Assembly: GCF_946480185.1 (NCBI RefSeq)
Contig: NZ_CAMLIG010000005.1
Coordinates: forward strand, 1-64,000
Source of the DNA: an uncultured Pedobacter sp.
GTDB taxonomy: Bacteria > Bacteroidota > Bacteroidia > Sphingobacteriales > Sphingobacteriaceae
Length of the DNA stretch: 64,000 bases
Reading direction: 5' to 3'
Below the pieces are notes generated by a model. It saw only the letters and a list, made by a program, of their open reading frames with translations, had not been told where the DNA came from and searched no databases. Shown piece by piece: positions 7,818 through 16,812 of this stretch; the stretch's first letter is position 1; each line of letters opens with the position of its first letter. The position numbers and the translations under genes were made by a program.

Positions 7818-9239
7818 ATGAAAAAGATACTCATCGTTGATGACGAAGTAAATATCGGCCTGTTACTCTCTAAATTTCTGGCCCGTAATGGCTTTGAAGT
7901 GCAAACCGCAACTTCCGGAGTTTCGGCTTTTGAAATTTTAGAGCGAGAAACTTTTAATTTGGTGCTCTGCGATTTTAGATTGGAAGATACAGATGGTAGA
8001 GAGATTCTTAAAAAAATCAAGCTTAAATATCCGCGTACAGGAGTAATCATTATCACAGGTTATTCTGATATCAAGTTAGCTGTTGAGTTAATTAAGATGG
8101 GAGCTTATGATTATATCACTAAGCCACTTTATCCGGATGAAATTTTAAATACCATTAAGAAAGCTATTGATACCCAACAGGCGCTTAATGAGGAGATGGA
8201 TAAACCAAAATCTGCTACGGAGTCTGGCAAAAACAGAGAAGTCAATAACCAGGATTTCCGTCAGGAAGATTATGTAGTAGGTCAAAGTGCGCCTGCAAAG
8301 GAATTAATACGTCAGATAGATTTAGTTGCGCCAACAACTTACAGTGTCATACTCATCGGCGAAAGCGGTACCGGAAAAGAATCGGTTGCAAAAAGTATCC
8401 ACCTAAAAAGTCCTAGAAAAGATAAGCCATTTATAGCCATGGACTGCGGTTCTTTAACAAAAGAATTGGCAGGTTCCGAGTTTTTTGGACATGAGAAAGG
8501 ATCATTTACCGGAGCTTTATACACTAAAATCGGCCATTTTGAAATGGCAAATGGAGGAACTTTGTTTTTAGATGAGGTAGGTAATTTATCTTACGAAATT
8601 CAAGCGGCGCTTTTAAGAACGGTACAGGAACGTAAAGTGAAGAGGATTGGTTCAACCAAGGAGATTGATTTGGATGTAAGGATTATTGTTGCAACCAATG
8701 AAAATTTAATTGATGCAATTTCAAAAGGACGTTTTAGGGAAGATTTATACCACCGCTTTAATGAATTTGGTATTTATATGCCACCGTTAAGAGAACGCGG
8801 AAAAGACATTATGATTTTTGCAGAGTATTTTTTGCTTTCTGCAAACAGAGAACTGAATAAAAATGTGAAAGGCTTTTCTGCGGAAGTTGAAGAAAGCTTT
8901 TTGACCTATCCATGGCCTGGAAATGTTAGGGAACTAAAAAACGTTTTGAGAAGAGCAGTTTTACTTACAGAAGGTGAATTTATCCAAACAAAAGCATTAC
9001 CGTTAGAAATCTCTACATTTTCAAAAGTTTCAGCTTTTGAAAATGCGGTAGAAAGCGTGAGCAATAATCAGCCAAAAGAGAAAAGACTGGATTTAAAAAA
9101 TGCGGCGCTAGAAGCGGAATATGATACTATCCTTAAAGTTTTAAAAGAAGTAAATTTCAACAAAACTAAAGCGGCACAAATTTTAAATATCGACAGAAAA
9201 ACGTTGTATAATAAAATGAAAGCAATTAATATGGATTAA
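7818..9239 (+). CDS. NtrC-family sigma-54-dependent response regulator
   Basis: This is a 473-residue three-domain regulator. The receiver domain (residues 1-120) has phosphoacceptor Asp52 (LVLCDFRLED) and Lys103 region TKPLYP. The AAA+ domain (about 150-385) has Walker A GESGTGKES starting at 181, the sigma-54-contacting loop GSFTGA at 228-233, and Walker B ending DE at 252-253. A Fis-type helix-turn-helix sits at the C-terminus (KTKAAQILNIDRKTLYNKMK). All motifs needed for ATP-driven opening of sigma-54 promoters are intact. The membrane histidine kinase 15 bases downstream is its likely partner. One near-consensus sigma-54 site was seen in the window (152-168). Confidence 0.95.
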   Translation: MKKILIVDDEVNIGLLLSKFLARNGFEVQTATSGVSAFEILERETFNLVLCDFRLEDTDGREILKKIKLKYPRTGVIIITGYSDIKLAVELIKMGAYDYITKPLYPDEILNTIKKAIDTQQALNEEMDKPKSATESGKNREVNNQDFRQEDYVVGQSAPAKELIRQIDLVAPTTYSVILIGESGTGKESVAKSIHLKSPRKDKPFIAMDCGSLTKELAGSEFFGHEKGSFTGALYTKIGHFEMANGGTLFLDEVGNLSYEIQAALLRTVQERKVKRIGSTKEIDLDVRIIVATNENLIDAISKGRFREDLYHRFNEFGIYMPPLRERGKDIMIFAEYFLLSANRELNKNVKGFSAEVEESFLTYPWPGNVRELKNVLRRAVLLTEGEFIQTKALPLEISTFSKVSAFENAVESVSNNQPKEKRLDLKNAALEAEYDTILKVLKEVNFNKTKAAQILNIDRKTLYNKMKAINMD

Positions 9240-9254
9240 TTTTTACCCTGCAAC

Positions 9255-12083
9255 GTGGCAATCAACAAAATTTCACTTGAAAAAGAACAAAAAGGAATCA
9301 ATATCCCTATGGGATATTTTTGGGCTATATTTTTAATTTGCATAACGCCAACGGTATTGTCTATGCTTGGCGTAGAAATTAGCTACAACGGTTATAGGGT
9401 TGTTAATTTCTCTAAAATAGTTGAAGGAATTTCTACTGAACTCATCCTTGGTAAAACTTTTTCAACCATTTGGATTGTTTTCGGTATTGCCGTCGGCGTG
9501 TTTACCTGTATTCTTACCTTAATTGATTTTAGGGTGAAAAATGATGTTGCTGCGCCAGTAATAGGCTTGGTAATGTTGGCCACATCTATATTTGACATGG
9601 TTCATTTATTGGTGGTTTTTGGAGTGCTAAAAACACATCTGGATTTAGATTCGGCTATATATATGAGCTGGTTTATTGGCCGTATTTTAAAAATTGCGCT
9701 GCTCATCCTCGCCACAATTATTATCCTCTCCGTAAAGTATAAATCAAATATCGCCGGCGTTGAAAAAAGAACTGCATTAATCCGTTTTGTTTTAATGGTT
9801 TTTGCGCTAATTACCGTTGTTGCCTTAATTTTCTTGTTTTCTATAGGATCGGTTAAATCTGTTTTTATACAAAGAGATTCGTTTTTTACACACCCTGTAG
9901 AGTTAATAAGCATCGTTTTATATTTAATTTGGGGCGGTCTTTTAATGCCCCGAGTGCTGAAAAGGCATAGCGGCATCTTTTTCCAAATGCTTATCTTAAG
10001 TATGATTCCGGCCATTTTTGCAAATGTGCACATGGCTATATTTTTCAAGAATTTTGATATTGAATATAATTTTGCGCAATTTTTAAGTTTTTTCGGTTAC
10101 GTAGTGCCGCTATTGGGTATCAGTTTAACGTATTCCAGAAACATCTCTAAACAGCATCAAATGAATTTGATATTGGATGGAGAAATTAAAGCGAAAGAAA
10201 AAATACAAAAGGATTTAGAGCGCAGGCAAAACCTGCTCCAAAATGCCGAAAAACTGGCTAATATGGGGAGTTGGGAGTTGGACGTGGCTACACAAGAAAT
10301 CAACTTTTCCGATGCTTTATACAAGATTTTTGGCTACATGCCCAACTCTATTTCGCCCGATTTAGAGTTAATGTACAACATGATTATACCAGTTTACAGA
10401 AACGAGTATAAGAAAATGTTGGACGATGCCATTAAAAATCAGTCGTCTTTTAATACGGAGTATGAAGTGCTTTGGGTAAACGGACAAAGGCGTTATATTT
10501 TGGCGCAGTGCAGATATATTGCAACTGATAATAAAGTAATTGGAACCTGTTTGGATATTACCGAACTAAAAGAAACTACCCAAAAGTTATCGCAAAACGA
10601 GGCACTGTTAAAAGAAGCAGAATCCATTGCGCATAATGGAAGTTTTGAATGGTTTGCAGGTATCGAACACTTTTTTTGGTCTGAGGAACTTTTTAGAATA
10701 CATGGTTACGAGCCAAATTCTGTGGAGATAACGCTAAATTTTTATACCATTTTAATTCACCCTGATGATTTAGAGAAGTGTAAAACCTACGTTGAAAGCA
10801 TGTTTACCAATAAAACAAACTTTGCTTTTGAATATCGGATCATTAGGCCAGATAAAACAATCAGATACGTTTATCTAACCGCAAAATTGGTGATTGATGA
10901 AAATGGGGAGATCATTAAAATTATCGGAAACATCCAGGATATAACAGAGTTAAAAAACGCGGCGATATTGCTTGAAAAAACTGAAAGTATATACAAAACC
11001 ATTGCCAGTAATGTGCCCGATTCCATAGTTTTAATGTTTGATAAGCAGTTCAACTTGATTTTATTTGATGGACCAATTATTCAGGATTTTAAATTCGAAT
11101 CTAAGCTTAAGCCCGGTGTTAATTTGAAAGAGCTGTTTGAACAGGAAGATTACGAGTATAACCATCAAATTCTCGAAAAATCGTTTAAAGGAGAAGAAAT
11201 TCAGGCAGAGCGGGAGTTTGATGGCAAAACCTTTATGATAGATTATAAACCTGTAAAGAACGTTTCGGGCGATATATTTAATGTAATGGTTGTAATGCAT
11301 GACATTACCGAGATCAAAAATGTTCAACGCAGTTTAGAGCAAAAAGTTGAAGAACTAAACAATTCAAATCAGGATTTAGAGCAGTTTGCCTACGTTGCTT
11401 CGCATGATTTGCAAGAGCCTTTACGTAAAATAAGGGCATTTGGTGATAGGTTACAAACTAAATTCAGTAATGATATTAGTGAAGAAGGCTTGGACTACAT
11501 CAAAAGAATGCAAAGCGCATCAGAACGCATGCAAACTTTGATAGATGATTTATTAACTTATTCAAGGGTTACGCGTACCGACGAAGGCTTTATAGAGCTT
11601 GATCTGCATGAAGAAATTCAAAAGATTATTGTGGATTTAGAATATGTAATAGAAAAGAAAAATGCTACGATAGACCTTATGGTTAATCATACCATCTCGG
11701 CAATTCCGGGGCAAATAAGGCAGCTTTTCCAAAACTTACTAAGTAATGCTATTAAATTTACCAAAGAAGGGGTTAACCCAGTGGTAGAAATAAAAAGTGA
11801 GATTTTAAGAGGCAGCTTGCTTGAAATTCCGGAACTAGAACAAAACAGAGATTACTGCCGTATAAGCATTCAGGATAACGGAATTGGTTTCGACCAACAA
11901 TATGCTGATAAAATTTTCGAACTGTTTCAAAGGTTGCATACCCGTAATGAATATCAGGGTACAGGAATTGGTTTGGCGGTTTGTAAAAAAATAGTGGATA
12001 AGCATAATGGGCTTATAAATGTCAGCAGTAAACAAAATCACGGGACTAAATTTGTTATAATTTTACCAGTTCAGCATTTGTAA
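9255..12083 (+). CDS. Membrane PAS sensor histidine kinase
   Basis: The 942-residue protein begins with about 290 residues holding roughly eight hydrophobic helices, with DMVHLLVVFGVL (about 115-126) reminiscent of the MASE3 membrane sensor. Then come three PAS domains (about 330-435, 450-560, 570-690), a coiled coil, a HisKA domain with His717 (YVASHDLQEPLRKIRAF), and a HATPase domain with N-box QNLLSNAIKF, DNGIGFD and GTGIGLAVC. The kinase core is complete. The start is GTG at 9255; an in-frame ATG at 9309 is possible. It lies 15 bases after the NtrC-type regulator and 6 before a single-domain receiver, so phosphate probably flows to one or both. Confidence 0.9.
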   Translation: MAINKISLEKEQKGINIPMGYFWAIFLICITPTVLSMLGVEISYNGYRVVNFSKIVEGISTELILGKTFSTIWIVFGIAVGVFTCILTLIDFRVKNDVAAPVIGLVMLATSIFDMVHLLVVFGVLKTHLDLDSAIYMSWFIGRILKIALLILATIIILSVKYKSNIAGVEKRTALIRFVLMVFALITVVALIFLFSIGSVKSVFIQRDSFFTHPVELISIVLYLIWGGLLMPRVLKRHSGIFFQMLILSMIPAIFANVHMAIFFKNFDIEYNFAQFLSFFGYVVPLLGISLTYSRNISKQHQMNLILDGEIKAKEKIQKDLERRQNLLQNAEKLANMGSWELDVATQEINFSDALYKIFGYMPNSISPDLELMYNMIIPVYRNEYKKMLDDAIKNQSSFNTEYEVLWVNGQRRYILAQCRYIATDNKVIGTCLDITELKETTQKLSQNEALLKEAESIAHNGSFEWFAGIEHFFWSEELFRIHGYEPNSVEITLNFYTILIHPDDLEKCKTYVESMFTNKTNFAFEYRIIRPDKTIRYVYLTAKLVIDENGEIIKIIGNIQDITELKNAAILLEKTESIYKTIASNVPDSIVLMFDKQFNLILFDGPIIQDFKFESKLKPGVNLKELFEQEDYEYNHQILEKSFKGEEIQAEREFDGKTFMIDYKPVKNVSGDIFNVMVVMHDITEIKNVQRSLEQKVEELNNSNQDLEQFAYVASHDLQEPLRKIRAFGDRLQTKFSNDISEEGLDYIKRMQSASERMQTLIDDLLTYSRVTRTDEGFIELDLHEEIQKIIVDLEYVIEKKNATIDLMVNHTISAIPGQIRQLFQNLLSNAIKFTKEGVNPVVEIKSEILRGSLLEIPELEQNRDYCRISIQDNGIGFDQQYADKIFELFQRLHTRNEYQGTGIGLAVCKKIVDKHNGLINVSSKQNHGTKFVIILPVQHL

Positions 12084-12089
12084 ATAATT

Positions 12090-12491
12090 ATGGAAAAGTT
12101 TTTTTGGATAGCTGATGACGATCCTGATGACAGAATGATCATTAAGGATGCTTTTGAAGAAAATCAGTTTGTTGCTTCATTAGCTTTTTTTGATGATGGA
12201 GAAATGATATTGAACCGGTTTGAGAAAGAGGCGGAAATTTTAGATTTTAAATATCCCTCTTTGCTCATACTTGATCTCAATATGCCTAAAGTAAATGGCG
12301 TTGAGCTTTTAACGCAATTAAAAAGCAATAAAAAAACACGGAATATTCCTGTTGTTATTTTATCTACTTCAAAAAACAAAAGTGACAAAGAAAAAGTATT
12401 AAAATTAGGTGCAGATGAATTTATAACCAAGCCCTTTAGTTTTGATATGATGATAGAAATTACTCGGAATTTAATCGAAAAATATGGCTGA
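12090..12491 (+). CDS. Single-domain response regulator (Rcp1-like)
   Basis: The 133-residue protein is one receiver domain (PF00072). It has the acidic cluster ADDDPDD near the N-terminus, phosphoacceptor Asp62 in LLILDLNMP, the Ser/Thr of ILSTS, and Lys in ITKPFSF. The longer alpha4 insertion after the Asp and the DPDDR start are typical of receivers paired with phytochrome-like or PAS kinases. There is no output domain, so it acts by binding a partner or as a phosphorelay carrier. Its last 8 bases overlap the next gene, which argues for translational coupling with the receiver-PAS protein. Confidence 0.92.
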   Translation: MEKFFWIADDDPDDRMIIKDAFEENQFVASLAFFDDGEMILNRFEKEAEILDFKYPSLLILDLNMPKVNGVELLTQLKSNKKTRNIPVVILSTSKNKSDKEKVLKLGADEFITKPFSFDMMIEITRNLIEKYG

Positions 12492-13953
12492 TATGCAACC
12501 AGTTAGAGTTTTATTAGTTGATGATGATGAAGATGATTATATCCTAACAAAGGATATTTTCAATGAAATTCCGCAACGAGAAAATTATAAGTTAACCTGG
12601 GTTAACAATTATGAAGAGGCAATTAATGCAATGCTTAAAAGCCACTATGACATTTATCTGGTTGATTTCCGGTTAGGAAAATACACCGGTATAGATTTAC
12701 TGCATGAAGCAATCAAATCTAATGTAGATGAGCCAATCATTATTTTAACTGGTAAAGGAGATTCCAAGGTAGATGAAGAAGCTCTGGAAATTGGTGCCGC
12801 AGATTATTTGGTTAAAGATCAGATAAACCCTTATACCATTGAGCGCTCTATTCGTTACGCTTTAAAGCACAAAAATACATTAAAGGCCCTAAGAGAAAGT
12901 GAAAATAAATTCCGTATTATCTTTGAAAGATCCAAAGAGCCATTTTTGATTATGGATTCCTTAGGCGGAATTAGAGACATGAACCACGCCGGACTTAAGT
13001 TTCTGGGATATACTAAAGATGAGATTTTAAGTTTAAACGGAACACAGCTATTCCATGATAAAAAGCAAAGTTTAGAGTTTGCAGACCAAATTGATAGGAA
13101 TGGTGCAGTTAATGATTTTCATACTGATTTTATAAGTAAAGATCACGAAATAAAAAAAGTATCGGTTTCCGGATTTTTACAGATAGAACAACATGCAACA
13201 GAAGAACTTTATTACTGTATAGTCCATGATATTTCCGAGAGAATAGAATCAGAAAAGGCTTCTGTTAACGCAGAAAAAATTGCAGTAACAGAGCGGATAG
13301 CAAAAAGTTTAGCAAACGAGATTACCAATCCATTGTCTAATATCAACTTGTCGCTTGACCAATTAGGTATGGAGCTGGATTCTACCGATAATGAAGCCGT
13401 AAAACTTTATTTGGACATCCTGAAAAATAATTTCGAGCGCATCAATATGCTCATCACAGATTTTGTAAATTCTGCACAGGATCTAGAACTCAATATCCAG
13501 CCAAGGGCGCTTGAAATAATCCTACAGGAAAGTTTGGATTTACTCTCGGGCGAAATAGAGAAGCACCACATTGAGGTGCAAAACTTTAGTGCTTACACAG
13601 ATGTTTTTGTCAATGTTGATTATGAACGTATCGTAAAAACGTTTTTTAATGTTTTTACTAACGCTGTTGAGGCAAGCGCTACTCATATAAATATCGGAGT
13701 AACCAAAGAAGGCGAATTTGCAGTTATAGAAATTACAGATAATGGAAACGGCATACCCGAAGACAACAAAAGTCACATATTTGAGCCGTTTTTTACCACC
13801 AAACCAAAAGGCTTAGGGTTAGGTTTGGCCAATGCACAAAAATCTATTTTAAGCCATAACGGTAAATTAGAATTTCATAGTGCTGAACATCAAGGTACTA
13901 CATTTAAAATTTATTTACCGGTTAGTAGTCAAATGTTGACATGGGAAAGTTGA
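12484..13953 (+). CDS. Receiver-PAS-HATPase protein with no phospho-accepting His (pseudo-kinase)
   Basis: The 489-residue protein has a receiver domain (residues 5-130, Asp61 in YLVDFRLG, Lys in LVKDQ), a PAS domain (about 140-250) and a kinase-like core. In the H-box, SLANEITNPLSNINL, the residue where NtrB-type kinases carry the histidine is Asn278 (codon AAC at 13315-13317). The ATP-binding half is intact: N-box FFNVFTNAVEAS, DNGNGIPED, the F-box FEPFFTTKP and GLGLGLANAQ. So it may bind ATP but should not autophosphorylate on the usual residue. It overlaps the preceding receiver gene. It could be an allosteric partner, phosphatase or ATP sensor for the neighbouring kinase. Confidence 0.88.
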   Translation: MADMQPVRVLLVDDDEDDYILTKDIFNEIPQRENYKLTWVNNYEEAINAMLKSHYDIYLVDFRLGKYTGIDLLHEAIKSNVDEPIIILTGKGDSKVDEEALEIGAADYLVKDQINPYTIERSIRYALKHKNTLKALRESENKFRIIFERSKEPFLIMDSLGGIRDMNHAGLKFLGYTKDEILSLNGTQLFHDKKQSLEFADQIDRNGAVNDFHTDFISKDHEIKKVSVSGFLQIEQHATEELYYCIVHDISERIESEKASVNAEKIAVTERIAKSLANEITNPLSNINLSLDQLGMELDSTDNEAVKLYLDILKNNFERINMLITDFVNSAQDLELNIQPRALEIILQESLDLLSGEIEKHHIEVQNFSAYTDVFVNVDYERIVKTFFNVFTNAVEASATHINIGVTKEGEFAVIEITDNGNGIPEDNKSHIFEPFFTTKPKGLGLGLANAQKSILSHNGKLEFHSAEHQGTTFKIYLPVSSQMLTWES

Positions 13954-13979
13954 TAAATCTTTGAAATTAATTTTAAAGA

Positions 13980-14010
13980 TTTGAATTTTCGTCAAATAGA
14001 AATATATTTG
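13980..14010 (+). promoter_or_regulatory. Strong Bacteroidota promoter for the OmpA-like gene
   Basis: A TTTG -33 box (13980-13983), a 19-base spacer, and TATATTTG (14003-14010) match the primary sigma consensus. The rpsT promoter at 57833-57863 has the same boxes and spacing. It places transcription start after 14010 and so rules out the upstream TTG at 13981 as the start codon of the next gene. Confidence 0.7.
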
Positions 14011-14028
14011 TTCCATAATTTAAAGAAC

Positions 14029-14985
14029 ATGAAAAAAACAGTAAAACTTTTACTTATAGCTCTGCTAGCCTCAGCTACAACATTTGCTCAAGACACTACG
14101 CATGCAACCGGTAAAACATTTGGAGGAAGAGACCAATACAAAACTTTTTCAATTGGTGTAAATGGAGGCGTTATTACTCCTGCTATCATTTTAGGAGGAT
14201 CTACCGATTACACTAATTGGGATGCAAGTTTTGGTTACGGCGTTTATGTTAAAAAACAACTTGGACACGTTTTTGGTTTGCAGGGTAACCTATTTATGGG
14301 CGATGTAGCTGGTAATAATTCTGACGCTCCTGGCGGAGTAGTTGCAGGTTATAAATCTTTTAAAACAAAAATTGCTTACGGTTTAGATTTAAGAGGAGTA
14401 TTTAATCTTGCTTCTATAAATTTTTTAAACAGAACAAACTCAGTTAATTTTACCGGGATACTAGGTTACGGTTTGTTAGCTTATGCGCCAAGCTATGTAA
14501 ATGCTAGCAATACAACCATTGATTGGAAAGGTAAAGCTAATGGAGGTAAGGATTACATTAAAGAATCATTTATCCCTGTTGGAATGGGTGCCAAATTTAA
14601 AGTTTCAGATTGTGTTGCATTTAATTTAGATTACGTAGTGAACTTTGTTGATGCAGATAATTTAGATGCAAGATATGCAAATTCAAATGACAATTTTTCT
14701 TATGCATCTATGGGGTTAGAGTTTGCTTTAGGAGCTAAATCAAAACCTAATTTGGTTTGGGCAAACCCAGTTGCAACAGCTTATGATGAGCTAAAAGACA
14801 ATGCTTTAAAAGGTGATGTTTTAAAATTAAAAGAAAGAACTAAAAAAGTTGAAGACACTATCATTGATTTAAAGAAAGATAGTGACGGAGACGGAGTTGC
14901 AGATCATTTAGATAAATGTCCTAAGACACCAAATACAATTAAAGTTGATGGCGCTGGATGTCCATTAAACGTTCCGAAAAACTAA
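14029..14985 (+). CDS. Outer-membrane barrel with thrombospondin type-3 tail, lacking the OmpA domain
   Basis: The ATG at 14029 gives 318 residues with a clean signal peptide (KKTVKLLLIALLASATTFAQ). About 220 residues of beta-barrel follow, then a helical linker (about 255-285) and a calcium-binding type-3 repeat (DSDGDGVADHLDKCPKTP). In most Sphingobacteria porins of this type a peptidoglycan-binding OmpA domain follows the segment VDGAGCPL; here the protein stops seven residues later. It would span the outer membrane but not tether to the wall through this domain. It has its own strong promoter and terminator, suggesting abundant expression. Confidence 0.8.
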   Translation: MKKTVKLLLIALLASATTFAQDTTHATGKTFGGRDQYKTFSIGVNGGVITPAIILGGSTDYTNWDASFGYGVYVKKQLGHVFGLQGNLFMGDVAGNNSDAPGGVVAGYKSFKTKIAYGLDLRGVFNLASINFLNRTNSVNFTGILGYGLLAYAPSYVNASNTTIDWKGKANGGKDYIKESFIPVGMGAKFKVSDCVAFNLDYVVNFVDADNLDARYANSNDNFSYASMGLEFALGAKSKPNLVWANPVATAYDELKDNALKGDVLKLKERTKKVEDTIIDLKKDSDGDGVADHLDKCPKTPNTIKVDGAGCPLNVPKN

Positions 14986-15007
14986 ATAAATTAATTATTA
15001 TAAAAAG

Positions 15008-15034
15008 GCTCCGGAATTTTTTCGGAGCTTTTTT
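15008..15034 (+). terminator. Rho-independent terminator
   Basis: GCTCCG (15008-15013) pairs with CGGAGC (15023-15028) and is followed by six T. It lies 22 bases after the OmpA-like stop codon. Confidence 0.8.
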
Positions 15035-15071
15035 GTTTACGATGATTTTAAATACTTACTAAAAATAAAAT

Positions 15072-16082
15072 ATGTCCGTTTTTACTGATAAGCAAAGAAA
15101 TAATATTGTGCTAGGGGTTATTGTTTTGCTGGCTTGCATTATTATTTACAGTTTAAAAGAATTGTTCAATGCTTTCTTAGGGTCCATTATTCTATACACT
15201 ATCTGCAAACCTATGTATCTTGGGATGAAAAAGAAGGTCGGTAAAATAATTTCGGCTATAGCGGTTATTTTAAGTTCATTCGTTGTAATAGTGATGCCAT
15301 TTTTAGTACTTAGTTATATGGTTGTAAATAGGCTTGCAAGACTTCAAAATGACGACTTTCAAGTAAAAGCATTTATATCTAGATTAGATGATTTTATAGG
15401 TAACAAGGTTAACCAGCCCAATCTTATTGAAAAGTATATTCACAAATTCACCATATTTATACAGGATTTATTCCCTACTTTATTGAGTGGCGCATTAGGC
15501 GTTTTTTTAACCATAACTGTGATGTATTTCATCCTATATTTTATGTTGGTTCAACATGAGCAATTTGAAGAAAATATACTAAAATATGCACCACTTAAAA
15601 AAGAGCATTCGTTGCAGTTTGCAGAAGAGTTGCGTTATACCACATTTTCTAACGTATTGGGTCAAGGTGTAATTGCTTTGGTTCAAGGCCTGTTGGTTGT
15701 TTTATGTTTTTTTATTGTAGGGATAGATGATGCTGTTTTTTGGGGAATAATTGCATTTTTTTTATCTTTTATGCCGGTAATTGGTGCTCCGTTAATAACC
15801 GGTCCGGCGGCCTTAGTGATGTTCATGAACGGGCACAATGGACAAGGAATGTTTATTACCCTGTTCACCCTTCTTGTAATCATTAATATTGATAATGTAA
15901 TTCGTTTTATGATCAATAAAAAACTAGCAGATACCCATCCAATTATAACTGTAATTGGCGTAATTCTAGGATTACCTCTTTTTGGGTTTGTAGGTTTGGT
16001 ATTTGGACCTCTACTATTATTATGGTTTATCCACCTTATAAAAATTTATGAAGCTAATAAAGTTGTTGTTGAGCAAGCCTAA
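15072..16082 (+). CDS. AI-2E family transporter (second of two)
   Basis: The 336-residue polytopic protein belongs to the same family as the product at 196. It has paired helices at about residues 12-32 and 58-82, a polar helix-rich loop (about 85-135), and the C-terminal transmembrane bundle with FFLSFMPVIGAPLITGPAALVMF (in pieces at about 228-250) and the family-typical GLPLFGFVGLVFGPLLL-like end. The two paralogues differ clearly in sequence. Exported substrate is unknown. The following small envelope operon begins 97 bases downstream, so the exporter may be part of the same stress or envelope function. Confidence 0.85.
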   Translation: MSVFTDKQRNNIVLGVIVLLACIIIYSLKELFNAFLGSIILYTICKPMYLGMKKKVGKIISAIAVILSSFVVIVMPFLVLSYMVVNRLARLQNDDFQVKAFISRLDDFIGNKVNQPNLIEKYIHKFTIFIQDLFPTLLSGALGVFLTITVMYFILYFMLVQHEQFEENILKYAPLKKEHSLQFAEELRYTTFSNVLGQGVIALVQGLLVVLCFFIVGIDDAVFWGIIAFFLSFMPVIGAPLITGPAALVMFMNGHNGQGMFITLFTLLVIINIDNVIRFMINKKLADTHPIITVIGVILGLPLFGFVGLVFGPLLLLWFIHLIKIYEANKVVVEQA

Positions 16083-16179
16083 AATTCACTAAAGATAAAT
16101 ATTTAGAAAATAGCGGCCGTTTGGCAAGGTATTTTCTTATCACTGGTTATTAGTTAACATATAAAATAAACCCAACAAA

Positions 16180-16446
16180 ATGAAAGATAACTCAAAAACA
16201 CTTATTGCACTATTGGCCGGAGTTGCCGCAGGTGCTGCTTTAGGCCTATTATTTGCGCCCGAAAAAGGTTCAGAAACTCGTGATAAATTGTCAGATTCTT
16301 TAAGGAATTTAGGAGATAGTATAAAAGAGAAAGCCGCTGAGGAAATAGATAATCTTACGGATTTTAAAGAAAAAGTAGTAAGTAAAATAAAAGATAAAAT
16401 TAAAACTGCTGAAGAAGATTATGTGGACGATGTTCACCACGCCTAA
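16180..16446 (+). CDS. YtxH domain-containing protein
   Basis: The 88-residue protein has one N-terminal membrane helix (LIALLAGVAAGAALGLLFAP, residues 8-27) ending in the family signature APEKGSETRDKL, then an amphipathic, charged helical tail (KEKAAEEIDNLTDFKEKV). That is the YtxH (PF12732) layout. Members are general stress-linked membrane-anchored proteins with no known reaction. It is first of three closely spaced genes (gaps of 12 and -1 bases). Confidence 0.88.
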   Translation: MKDNSKTLIALLAGVAAGAALGLLFAPEKGSETRDKLSDSLRNLGDSIKEKAAEEIDNLTDFKEKVVSKIKDKIKTAEEDYVDDVHHA

Positions 16447-16458
16447 ATAAAAAAATCT

Positions 16459-16812
16459 ATGGAAAAAGCAGATGACATTAACAAGGATGACTTGTTTAAA
16501 AGAGCCAAGGATTACATTGATACAAATATTGAGCTTAAAAAGTTAATAATCGTACAAGCTGTAGCTAAAACTGTTGGAGGTTTGGCTAGCGGATTGGTAT
16601 TGGTAGTTACAGCTATTTTTTTTCTGATTTTTTTGAGTATATCCATAGGGCTTTATTTGGGGCAGTTAATTGGCAACATGGCGCTAGGTTTTCTTATTGT
16701 TGCTTTGTTTTATCTGCTTTTAGTTATTATAACAGCAATGGTGAAAAAGAATTATATACAAAACCCTGTTATTGATAAAGTTATACAGAAGCTTTTAAAA
16801 ATGTTTGGATAA
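16459..16812 (+). CDS. Phage-holin-like membrane protein (PF07332 type)
   Basis: The 117-residue protein has an amphipathic N-terminal helix (YIDTNIELKKLIIVQAVAK) and two long hydrophobic helices (about 40-62 and 73-98), with a basic C-terminus. This is the layout of the Phage_holin_3_6 family, common in bacterial chromosomes beside YtxH genes and not evidence of a prophage. Its stop overlaps the next start in TAATG, so the two are translationally coupled. Confidence 0.75.
   Translation: MEKADDINKDDLFKRAKDYIDTNIELKKLIIVQAVAKTVGGLASGLVLVVTAIFFLIFLSISIGLYLGQLIGNMALGFLIVALFYLLLVIITAMVKKNYIQNPVIDKVIQKLLKMFG

Noticed and set aside
16459..16812. Holin-like gene as evidence of a prophage
   Set aside because: No other phage gene is near, and this family is common in bacterial chromosomes beside YtxH.
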